64,000 nt of DNA. Source: Asterias rubens (taxonomy: Eukaryota; Echinodermata; Asteroidea; Forcipulatida; Asteriidae). Below the pieces are notes generated by a model that was not told the origin of the DNA, searched no databases, and saw only the letters and a list, made by a program, of their open reading frames with translations. The stretch is from positions 1-64,000 of the forward strand of contig NW_022985725.1 in assembly GCF_902459465.1 (NCBI RefSeq), written 5' to 3'. The position numbers and the translations under genes are program-made. Shown here piece after piece: positions 54,304-64,000 of this stretch (positions are counted from its first letter, which is position 1; every line of letters begins with the position of its first letter).

Positions 54304-54675
54304 GACACTGGACACTATAGTAATTGTAAGACCAGTCTTCTCACTCGGTTGTTCTCAACATATGCATAAAATAACAGACCTGTAAAAATGTGAGCTTGAT
54401 TGGTCGTTGGAGTTGCGAGATAACTATGACAGAAAAAAACACCCTTGTCACAAGTTGTGTGCTTGATACCTCAAATTCTAAATCTGAGGTCTCGAAATCA
54501 AATTCGTGGAAAATTACTTCTTTCTCGAAAACCACATCTTTTCAGAGGGCACCGTTTCTCACAATGCTTTGTACTATCAACCTCTCCCCATTACTCGTTA
54601 CCAAGTGAGGTTTTATGCTAATCTATTATCTATATCTATTTTGAGGAATTACCAATAGTGTCCACTGCCTTTAAA
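54298..54675. mobile_element. Family A element, left of a tandem pair
   Basis: TTTAAAGACACTGGACACTA end to AATAGTGTCCACTGCCTTTA end; shares end bases with family C on its left and family A on its right. Confidence 0.87.
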
Positions 54676-55059
54676 GGCAGTGGACACTATTGGTAATTGG
54701 CAAAGTCTAGCCTTCACAGTTGGTGTATCTCAACATATGCAGAAAATAACTAACCTGTGAAAATTTGAGCTCAATCGGTCATCAAAGTTGCGAGATAATA
54801 ATGAAAGAAGAAAACACCCTTGTCATACGAAGTTGTGTGCTTTTAGATGGTCGATTTCGAGACTTTTAAGTTCTAAACTTGAGGTCTCAAAATCAAAGTA
54901 GTGGAAAATTACTTCTTTCTCGAAAACTATGGCACTTCAGAGGGAGCCGTTTCTCACAATGTTTTATACCATCAACCTCACCCCATTACTCGTCACCAAG
55001 AAATTTGTTATGCTAATAATTATTTTGAGTAATTACCAATAGTGTACACTGCCTTTAAA
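54671..55059. mobile_element. Family A element, right of a tandem pair
   Basis: TTTAAAGGCAGTGGACACTA end to ATAGTGTACACTGCCTTTAA end. Confidence 0.87.
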
Positions 55060-56159
55060 CAGTAGTCTTCCAAGAATTACAATAAATCTGTGTCAACGGA
55101 GGAACCATGAATCATTTGACATCGTTGATAGAATCGCCGAACCCTTCCCGACATTAGCCTATCATATCGATACGTCATTGTGTCAATTACAAGCGTATCT
55201 GTTAGAGGTGTGAACAAGTCGTTACACGTCAGTCGCGAGGATAGCGAAATGAATGGCTCTCTTTGTAATTATTTCGAGATACTTCCGCTCTGCGCAAGAC
55301 TACTGCTTAAAACTCTATTAGAGCAGACCCCAATTTCATAGAGCATTACATTTTTTTTTTTATTATAAAAACAGGATTAACAACAAAAAATGTCATTTGT
55401 TGCTTTGCTTGTGACTGGGTATTCAGCTTTTGTTTGTTTATCCTGAAAATCACGTGGAAATTGTGTTGGTAATCCCGTTTTCATGTAGGCAAACATTTCA
55501 TGCTAAGCAAATTTCTGTGCTTAGCAGCTCTTTGAAATTGGGCCCAGTTGTAGTCTCGCGCGCAAAGCAGCAGTATCGCGAGATACCTACGAGAGAGCCC
55601 TTTCGCTGTCACCGCGACATACTTAACAAGTTGTCGACAAGTCTATCGTCTCAGAATTTCGATCTACAGTAATTAAAATATTATCTTATTAGACATTTTT
55701 GCCCAAAATATGTAATTCTATTAATTTAATGAGTTGAATAGTCCCATGCTTGTTGGGGTAAAGTGTTGCCACCAAGCGTCATATTAGATGGTGTACTGTG
55801 ATCTTTCAGTACAATACACTGTCGGTGTAGACTCAATTCGGTATAGGCCCGCTGAAGCTTAGAAATCTGTCGACAGAACCATATGATTCAGTGTTAAATA
55901 TTGCCGTAAATATAAGTGCAGAACATAAAGCATTGTTTCTTAACCAGAACGAACTCACTTCCAATTTAAAACATCAGGTGTTTGAGAAGAGAAGGGTGGT
56001 TATTGCAAGCCTTGCGGCGTAAATCTTCTTCCTGTGATGGGGAGGTTGGGAATACCGATCGGAGCTTCCAATGACGGGCGAAATCAATCAAAGGCAAACG
56101 GACAAATCTATTCATTATTCTAATATCTCAGGCGAAACAATTCTCATAGAAATGAGATG
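55060..56159. other. Gene-free stretch with foldback debris
   Basis: 55330-55550 begins CCCCAATTTCATAGAGCA and ends TTTGAAATTGGGCCC, inverted ends of a dispersed element. No exon supported. Confidence 0.45.
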
Positions 56160-56660
56160 GACACATCTTCGAATTGCACAAGTTGGGTGCTTTCAGATGT
56201 TTGATTTCGATACCTCAAATTCTAACTCTGAAGTCTCTAAATAAAATTCAAATGTTTTAGTGAGAAATTGCTTCTTTCTCAAAAACTGCGTTACTTCAGA
56301 GGGAGCCGTTTCTCACAAAGTCTTATACTATCAAGAGCTCTGCATTGTGTCAGAACTACACCCATTCTATAGCATGGTGTTGTTTTTGCAGGTGCAGATC
56401 TACTAATGAATATTTGTTTTTCTCTCCAACGGTCTTGAACTATCTATTTTTAACCTTTGTTTATGAATATAAGTGCGCGTTACCAAGTAAGGTTTTATGC
56501 TTTTATTTTGAGTAACTACCAAAGTGTCCAGGGGTCGATTTCACAAAGAACTAGGACTAGCCCTAAGAGATATCAACAGCGTACAGCTAGTCCCAAGTTA
56601 GGACTAGTATCTCAAACTCTAGTCCTAAACTCGTTGTGAAATCCACCCCAGTGCCTTTAA
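56160..56660. mobile_element. Partial family A element interrupted by family B foldback
   Basis: Runs from the CACAAGTTGGGTGCTTTCAG module to GTGCCTTTAA; the end is split by the family B insert at 56531-56649, and a ~110-bp unrelated segment lies at 56350-56470. Confidence 0.75.
56531..56649. mobile_element. Family B foldback nested in family A
   Basis: GGGGTCGATTTCACAAAGAA end and TTGTGAAATCCACCCC end, interior CTAGTCC / GGACTAG words. It sits within a few bases of the A terminus, as at 16502. Confidence 0.8.
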
Positions 56661-57074
56661 CACGAATACCTTGTCCACTACCACACGTAAATTGTTCACC
56701 AACTCAGCTCAACCGAGATTCAAAGTTTGCGGAATGCCCCCATCTACGATACTCCGGGAAAAGGTGTCACATGTCACAGATCGTGTTCACATAACACCGC
56801 GTGGTGTTTGGATTATTTGAAAGCGCCCCGGGGGGTAACGGTAAAAAAGCTTAGATTGCTTCGAGAAAAAAAATAAGAACATAAAAAGTTCAACTTGGAT
56901 GGCTCTAGATTTAGATTTGGAGAAGGTGTCAATCATGTTTTGAACATTAAATCTTCAAGTGTGACAAGTTAGAAATTAGATTGTAAATGCCTTTTTGACA
57001 CCATTTTCATTGTTACCACGTGTACATATAAGCAAAGCTGTAACACGCAGCCACAAGCGACTGAACATGTTACC
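56661..57074. other. Unassigned stretch
   Basis: Nothing recognised. Confidence 0.4.
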
Positions 57075-57424
57075 TTAAAGGCACTGGACACTATTAATGG
57101 CTACGAGCAAATGTTGTTAAAAATTTACTTTGTGATGAGCAATCGTGAGTTGTTGATATAGTATGAAACATTGTGAGAAACTACCCCCTGTGAATTTATG
57201 TAGTTTTTGAGAAAAAGGTTATTTGTCACTGACATTATTAACTACGTCAGGCGCGAAGCCCTTCGTATGCATCTGAAAGCACACACATTCGTTCATTGTC
57301 CTCTTGCAACTTCGATGACCAATTGAGTACAAAATCGAGAATTATGTAATTATATATTTTATTTTGGATACACCAAATGGAAGGTGAGGCAACTTGTCTT
57401 TGGCAATCACCAAAATGTTTAAGT
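57075..57424. mobile_element. Family A element, old and diverged
   Basis: AAAGGCACTGGACACTATTA end, ACATTGTGAGAAACTACCCC, AACTTCGATGACCAATTGAG; right end worn. Confidence 0.7.
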
Positions 57425-57905
57425 TGTAACAATCTACTGTAAATCAAGCAGATTCCCATATCCTCGCGACTCCTTTGAAATAGTGTGTGATATCTTCGGA
57501 TATGACGTGGTTTATATTATAGTATGACATTTCCAATGTAAATAACTTGGTTATACATCATAGCTTAATGCGTTACTGGCGATCGTGATTGCGAGCATGG
57601 TGCAAGACACCTTTTTCGCATTGTACAACGAAAACTCAATATGTATCACATTTCGCGGCTGCAATATCTCGCCATTAGACTCTAAGCCACAGTGGCATTA
57701 ATTTACAATGGAATATTCTTAACTGTCTTAAGCGATGTCATAGACCGTTCGATAAGCCTTGTCTAATTGAATTCTACGTTGACCCAAATGCTGGTATCCT
57801 CATTTAAGCCTGCAAAACTCGGTAAAATGGTTTGTATAGTGCCAGTGTTGAGCCCTCGAAAATTGTCTGCCGCAGGTAACAACCAAAGCCCAACTGTCCA
57901 TTTTA
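57425..57905. other. Unassigned stretch
   Basis: Nothing recognised. Confidence 0.4.
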
Positions 57906-58279
57906 TTTAAAGCCATTATACACTTTCGGAACAGAATAAATAAAATAACAGTTCACAGATTTACAAATAACTTACAGGGTTTACAGAAGGTAATGGTAAA
58001 AGACTTATCTTGAAATCTTATTCCATGGAATGCTTTATTTTTTGAGAAATCATTAAAACAATTATCAATTCTCGACATCGAGAATTACGGATTATAGTAA
58101 ACACATGTCATGACACGGCGAAACGTGCGGAAACAAGGGTGGGTTTTCCCTTTTTTTTGCTCCCGACTCCGATGACCGATTGAGCCTAAATTTTAACAGG
58201 TTTGTACTTTTATATATAAGATACACGAAGTGTGGGCCTTTGGATAATACTGTTTACCGAGAGTGTCCAATGGCTTTAA
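57906..58279. mobile_element. Family C element
   Basis: TTTAAAGCCATTATACACTT end to AGAGTGTCCAATGGCTTTAA end. Confidence 0.85.
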
Positions 58280-58469
58280 GATTGTGCTGTCAAGACATGC
58301 GTAGAAAGAGAGTGTTTGACTTCTGATAATATACTTATACAACCCGATGCTCAGATGTAAAATTTGACATAATGTAACTATGTCAAAGGTTTGCGGGTGT
58401 GAAGATTTATTTTTACTGTAGTGTTGGTTATACAAAATAACCGGTGGTTCACAACGCTCGACCATGCTC

Positions 58470-58710
58470 ATGGGCCAATTTCATAGAGCAAAACAATTGC
58501 TCAAGCACGAAAATAGCATGCTTATTTTACACATTACTGGCCAAATGTCATGCCATATATATTGCTTGTGACTGGTATTTATCTGTTGTTTACTTAGCAT
58601 AACAATTCAGTTGAGTCTTGGCCGGTACTCCGATTTTACTAAGCAATGATGTTTCTGATGAAGCAATGTTGTTTTGCTTAAGCAGCTCTATGAAATTAGA
58701 GCCTAATCGT
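58470..58710. mobile_element. Foldback with CAATTTCATAGAGC ends
   Basis: GGGCCAATTTCATAGAGCA end and GCAGCTCTATGAAATTAGAG end are inverted; the interior ATGTCATGCCATATATATTG, GTGACTGGTATT matches debris at 18080 and 50560. Confidence 0.6.
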
Positions 58711-58756
58711 ATTCGGATAAACTATAGCCTAAATCAAGGTACACGCGGCGGCGGTA

Positions 58757-58850
58757 CCCCCAGATATCACGCACGAAAAAAGGCCAGCGCGAGCGGCGAA
58801 GCCGCGGCTCTGCCGCTTGCGCTGGCCTTTTTTCGTGCTTGATATCTGGG
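58757..58850. repeat. GC-rich near-perfect hairpin
   Basis: Arms from CCCCAGATATCACGCACGAA through AAAAGGCCAGCGCGAGCGGC and back via GCCGCTTGCGCTGGCCTTTT and CGTGCTTGATATCTGGGG, with a ~14-bp loop (GAAGCCGCGGCTCT). About 40 bp per arm. Confidence 0.85.
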
Positions 58851-61364
58851 GTCGTGCTTATAACATCTGGGGATGCCACGTGCGCCTTGACTAAAGGCTA
58901 GGTAAACTACAGCAAAATGTACATGTTTGCAGCCTGGTTAGGGTCTGCTCGGTTTGCCAAGATTATTCGCCATACCTGTTAAAGAAACCGCTTGTTCGTA
59001 TGGCCTATTGTATTTATACGCTGTCTATTGGTGTAACAGACCTTGCAACGTCACAGCCTGATATTTTGCCAACCGATGTTCGAAAACTATATGGGGCTGA
59101 AGGAGCCGTAAATGCAAAGCAAAACAGGGAGCCGTATTCAAGTAAATGTTTAATTAAATAATTTAACAACACAACCCATTTCAATTCCAGATTTTTTAAC
59201 CCGGAGTGGTACTTTCTCTATCAATGTTATTCGTTTCAATTCGACCCAAATATTACTAAGAAATTTGAATTCAATTTATTAATTTGTGTTATTTTACTTA
59301 CTGTTTATACTGGGTACAAATAGGCTCAGCATGAAAGCTGTTTGACACTTATGCCAAGTCGAACCACTAAAACATTGCATTGTTCAGTCTTGGTGAGCTA
59401 ACCGTAGTCTTAAAGTCTAAAATGTACCATGGCTATACCCTACAGCTAATGCTTTGCTTCGTCGTGACGCGTGTACACAGCAAGCTCGCTCATGAGCGAC
59501 TCACTACGCACTTACTCGGATTGCCTCTTTAAGTGTTATAAGTGCGGAGTTAAGTACACAGTATATCTTGCCGTATATATTCAACTACTTGACTTTTTGT
59601 GAAGATGAAAAATATCGCGTTTTTGTTGAAAGCGTGTTATGAACTCACCGGGTCTAGTGTTATACCGTAGCTTGGCTGGAGCACAACAAAAATGGTTCTT
59701 CATGTTTGGTAAACCGATAGTGCTTAACACTGCTATTGAACTATTGAAAGTTGAAACCCAACATGGGATATACAAATTATCTAGCAATTTTGAGATTAAG
59801 AATCGGGTGTCGAGAGATCTTGTTCTTGGGTGTCCAAGACAAGATGCCCAGACCAAAACAATATGATATTGACTTTCGAGAATGTGATATTGCCCGCAAG
59901 GGCCTTATAATACCCAAGGCCAAGTAAGATTGTATAAACTTTCAGAATACAAGAAAAACATCCATATTTCGGACGTCACAAATTTATTATTTTACGAACA
60001 AAGAGAGGAAGAACATTATGATGTCTTGCTGGTACGCTAGTGTGTCTTATAAAAATACTGACATAGACAAACTATCACCATTTATGATGCATGTGAACCT
60101 AACATTACATAGACTTGTTGATAAACAAACCGCGCTGGTTGGCATGGACACCCGAAGTATAGTATAAAAAGATTCAATTATTGTGAACAGAGTTTGTGTT
60201 CATTTTTCTGCAACTTTTAATTAAATCAAATATTCTCCTTAAATGTACTGCCCTATTTTGACAATAGGATGTAACATTTCAATTCTTCTGATTTTGCTTG
60301 GCACTTGTGGCTAACCATATAGCTGTCCAACCTGTATTGTTTGGTAGACACTCCGATCGGACGTGTGGACCTACTGTGTGTCCCAATGCGCATGACCTGC
60401 GCACGGAGGCTAAATGTTGAAAGCCGAGTCGATCCAATCATCACCTATCAATCAATGCCCGGTAACTTTGAAGCCTAGCGGTTACTTCACAGTTCCTCCT
60501 TTTGTTTTAATTAGTACTAGCCCCGTTATCATTTAGACAGTTAATGACGAAAATGTGACAGAGCAGCTTAGGGAGGGGTGTGTGTGGGGGGGGGGGGGTC
60601 TGTACATCTCCGTTTATATAGCCCGACAATAACTTAATTTTATAGATTCACTCCCCGTTAACATGACGAACATAAGATCCGTATTAAAAGCAAATAAACG
60701 AAACAAAACGGATGTGCAGTTTCGGTCTCCGCTGCCAATGACAAGAATTATTAAAGGAACAGAAAGCGTTGAGGCGAGATCTATTTCCTTTCCAAGTCAT
60801 ATTGTAACCCTATACCCTACACAGACACTAAACATCTACTTTGTGTCGCCGATAACAATGATAAGAAACTGATCCACACAAAAATCTAACATTAAAAACT
60901 ACTTGTACAACAAAATCAAAGAAACACCACCGACAGGGTGTTAGGGGCAACTGTTGGTACTCTTAGAGTAATCACCAAGCTCATTGTTTTCGATGCCTCT
61001 TTTTCCACTCCATTACATCATTATTACGCCGTAGTGAATACCCACTAACCATCTTGCTATTACGGAACCCATAACAGAAATCACAGAGTCGCATTTGGTG
61101 TGCCCAAGAGCTATCTAATGACTTTGAGTAACTTGCGATGGACGTGTCGATTGGCGTTTCGAACGTAAACCACGCCATTAAATATCCAAGGCAAACCTAT
61201 ACTTGAGAGCGATATATATATATACTCCAATTTATTTAGTTCGTCTCCGCCCAGTGATTTTTGAGGGGGGGGGGGATTGCACTGAAATCCCTGCGGGTCG
61301 TTCACTCTGCTATCGTCAGTTTTCATCCCTCTTAGGTCGGGTGATACCTCAGCTACAATCACGA
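58851..61364. other. Gene-free stretch
   Basis: 59581-59866 has open frames of 75 and 91 codons on opposite strands, with no motif that I recognise. G and AT microsatellite patches occur at 60580-60600 and 61210-61225. No exon, RNA or repeat family supported. Confidence 0.4.
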
Positions 61365-61373
61365 GGGACTATG

Positions 61374-61715
61374 TAGTCTTGGTTCAAGACTCTCCTGGAT
61401 TTATCACAAAAGGGCGCGCTATCACCCCCAACGCGCTATCAACCACGAACCGCTATCACCCGAGAACCGCTATCACAGGAGAGTCTTGGAACATTCGTTA
61501 AATCTCCCCCCAAAATCGGGGGGAAACATAATGCGCGTGCGTACGTTTCCCATAGAGCCCGCCCCTTAATTTGGGGGGATATTTAACGAATGTGCCAAGA
61601 CTCTCCTGTGATAGCAGTTCTCGGGTGATAGCGGTTCGTGGTTGATAGCGCGTTGGGGGTGATAGCGCGACGCGACCTCATGTCACAAATCCAGGAGAGT
61701 CTTGAACCAAGACTA
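61374..61715. mobile_element. 342-bp foldback transposon with 9-bp target duplication
   Basis: Flanked on both sides by GGGACTATG (61365-61373 and 61716-61724). Inverted arms are ~155 bp each, starting TAGTCTTGGTTCAAGACTCT, with three CGCTATCA(A/C) words per arm (CGCTATCAACCACGAACC, GCTATCACCCGAGAAC) and AGGAGAGTCTTGG again at the inner side. A 9-bp duplication and very long terminal inverted repeats fit Mutator-like MITEs; assignment is inference. No ORF, so non-autonomous. Confidence 0.88.
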
Positions 61716-61865
61716 GGGACTATGATGATTACGCAGGTATTAACGATCAGACCCACTTGTTCTAGTCTTCTGACCGTTTTGGGGTGACCTTTTGTTGCGT
61801 CTTTAGGGGAAAGGGGGATAGCATCTGAAGGTTAAACACTTCTAACCAATGCGGTGGTGCAATGT

Positions 61866-62166
61866 GCTAGCCTCCACAGTTGGTGTATCTCAACATGCAT
61901 AAAATAACGAACCTGTGAAAATTTGAGCTCAATCGGTCATCGAACTTGCGAGATATGAATGAAAGACAAAGGTGTGTGCGTTTAGTTGGTTGATTTCGAG
62001 ACCTCAAGTTCTAAATCTGAGGTCTCGAAATCAAATTCGTGGAAAATTACTTCTTTCTTGAAAACTATGGCACTTCAGAGGGAGCCGTTTCTCACAATGT
62101 TTTATACCATCAACCTCTCCATATTACTCGTCACCAAGAAAGGTTTTATGCTAATAATTATTTAAG
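61866..62166. mobile_element. Family A element, both ends missing
   Basis: TAGCCTCCACAGTTGGTGTA module to ATGCTAATAATTATTTA; terminal 25-30 bp lost on each side. Confidence 0.82.
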
Positions 62167-62607
62167 AATTACGGCACTGGTCTTAAATCACCAAGAGATG
62201 CTAAAATACCACCCAATCCTGCCAGAACAGTAAAATAAGTGTTATTTTCCCACCCTATGAAGTAATTGTTGATGTCTGTTCAGTATCTACATGTTACAAC
62301 AACTACGGTATACATTTGAACACCCGGTTTTTGCAGTGTATAAACCTCTAGTATAAAGCCATTGCATTACTTTATAAAGTGTGTTGGAGAAGCAAAAACC
62401 AATTTGCGTAGACGACGTTGAATTTGACGTGCAATTTGCAAATGAAAAGACTTCCTGATTAAAATTTGATTAATTCATGCGTGGGACAAACAGTGGCTGT
62501 ACAAAACGGAGATTATAATACCTATTCAGACGGAAACAAAGAAAGAACGATTACAACGGTCTGTTGGCCCACTCATTGTAGCTTGTTCACAATACCCATT
62601 GTTGTCT
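62167..62607. other. Unassigned stretch
   Basis: Nothing recognised. Confidence 0.4.
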
Positions 62608-62992
62608 TTTAAAGACACTGGACACATTGGTAATATTGTCAAGCATACAATAATAAACATGTACAAGTTCGAGCTCAATTGGTCGTCGAACTTGCGAGAG
62701 AATATTATACAAAAAAAACGAAAACAAAAACGGCCTTGTTGCACAAGTTGTGTGCTTTCAGATGCTTCATTTCGAGACCGCACGAGACCTCAAAAATCTA
62801 ATTCTGAGTTCTCGAAATAATTCTCAAACATTTTAGTGAGAAATTACTCATTTCTGAAAAGAATACTTTACTTCAGAGGGAGCCGTTTCTCACAATGGTT
62901 TACACTATCATCAGCTCTCCATTACTCATTACCAAGTAAGGTTTAATGCTAATAATATTTTGAGTAATTACCAATAGTGTCCACTGCCTTTA
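62608..62992. mobile_element. Family A element, variant subfamily
   Basis: TTTTAAAGACACTGGACACA end to CCAATAGTGTCCACTGCCTT end; centre variant AATAATTCTCAAACATTTTAG as at 52665. Confidence 0.83.
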
Positions 62993-63108
62993 GGAAAAGT
63001 GTATCAGACACTGAATTTATGTCATGAATAAACGCAAAACTTGACTCCTAATAAGTAATTTATTATACAATATTGTTTTGGACGGGTCGAACAAACCAAA
63101 ATTGTCTC

Positions 63109-63180
63109 GAGTTGGGTTTGAATCTACCACCTCTAGATTACGTGCTATACCAACTGAGCTTACTAGCTCATATGTTGGTG
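63109..63180 (-). mobile_element. tRNA-like SINE head
   Basis: On the minus strand AGCTCAGTTGGTATAGCACG (A box) and GTAGATTCAAACCC (B box) are spaced as in a tRNA, but acceptor and T-stem pairing are lost. A SINE head or tRNA pseudogene, distinct from family F. Confidence 0.6.
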
Positions 63181-64000
63181 GGATTCCTCCCTCATCAATA
63201 ATCTTTGGTCAGAATACCAATCAAAATCCTTCAATATGTAAACGGTGCCTACAGCAAATCTTTATGGCATTTCAACTCACCGTTTATAGGATGGTGAATG
63301 GGGTAATTTGTAACTTATTATCAGAGATTGACAACTCTCCCCCCCCCCCCTAAACATGGACCACTTACGTAGCCCGTTCTATCGGGTCTCTTTATAACTC
63401 GGCTCCCCGCAAGACTATATCAAATTCCCGGTAGACCCTGCCTTGATACTTCAAGATGATACCTAACAACCCCGCGAGATGATATCAAGTTCTAAAAGGA
63501 GAGGAATACTCCATATCTTACAAGTTTACCCCTCGGCTTCGCCAAAGCGCAGTTACGAAAGCGCCCAGTATTTTAAATTCCTAACGGGTCCGATAATATC
63601 TTTGTCTCGCTAGCTCGGGGTGATCTAGAAAGTGTTTGAATGCAAGGTGGGTAAAAAGGGGAATAAATGCATATAACTGTCGCAAAATGAGGTTGTTATT
63701 ACAATTTATTGAGTCAGATAAAATTCGGAATCTATTGCGATTCAAACGAACGTCATCAAGTTGGAAGAAACACTGAATTCAAGTACAGTAAGGTTTACGG
63801 TGACAGCATTTAAACATCTCTTGTGTGAGGGAGTGGTGGCTCTGAGGTTTCGGTCAGTGTGCTCTGACCGTCTTCAAAGAAATAAAATGTTGTTGAAAAC
63901 ACCAAAATCAACTGTTAACATGAAACGAATGTTTATAATACAATTAAATTGCTTCGGGAGAAGACAATAATTTAAATCGATTACAGTGACACCACGGGCA
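63181..64000. other. Unassigned stretch to window end
   Basis: A 12-bp C run at 63340-63350; a 69-codon plus-strand ORF at 63761-63970 has no known motif. Nothing supported. Confidence 0.4.

Noticed and set aside
59581-59866. Overlapping 91- and 75-codon ORFs on opposite strands
   Set aside because: No recognised domain in either; opposite-strand openness alone is not evidence of coding. A BLASTP/HMM hit would change this.
16689-62820. Many 60-92-codon ORFs with MSSIGHRTCEIIM or SNSWKITSFSKTTSLQRE
   Set aside because: They lie in family A elements, recur in both strands and frames, and carry stops in other copies, so there is no sign of selection for a protein.
63109-63180. A tRNA gene on the minus strand
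   Set aside because: Box-like sequences are present but the stems are not preserved.

Overview
The window is animal nuclear DNA: AT-rich, with spliced exons separated by introns, long gene-poor stretches, many short palindromic transposon copies, tRNA-derived SINEs and microsatellites. The repeat flavour suggests a marine deuterostome, most likely an echinoderm such as a sea star; this is an inference from memory of such genomes and is not proven here. There are no bacterial operons, ribosome binding sites or CRISPR arrays.

Region 1 (36-7972) is a tandem array of tRNA-Leu genes, all on the minus strand. I count 53 full-length copies of about 82 nt, repeating every ~148 bp, plus one internally deleted relic at the right edge. 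Thirty-two copies carry anticodon AAG, 19 carry UAG, and two have a 6- or 8-nt anticodon loop that cannot be assigned. The two isoacceptors differ essentially only at base 34. Most copies look able to fold; about a dozen carry damaging changes.

Region 2 (8164-15556, minus strand) holds nine exons of a TRPC-type cation channel gene. All splice phases agree, giving about 621 codons from an ankyrin-repeat N-terminus to S5. The exons for the pore, S6 and C-terminus are missing from the window. The next exon would have to lie beyond the tRNA array, so the array is either inside an intron of this gene or marks where the gene is broken.

Region 3 (15.6-64 kb) contains no gene I can recognise. It is a mosaic of short non-autonomous elements. 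Family A (ends AAAGGCAGTGGACACTATTGG, ~380 bp, about 21 full, paired or partial copies) and family C (ends AAAGCCATTGGACCCTTTCGG, ~370 bp, 8 copies) share an internal module. Other elements are a ~340-bp foldback with a 9-bp target duplication, a TTA-flanked foldback, a nested foldback with GTCGATTTCAC ends, GC-rich hairpins, a 525-bp-armed inverted duplication, tRNA-derived SINEs and several local tandem duplications. A TATA box followed by a possible non-coding first exon with a good donor site lies near 53.45-53.59 kb. Most ORFs above 60 codons are translations of these repeats.
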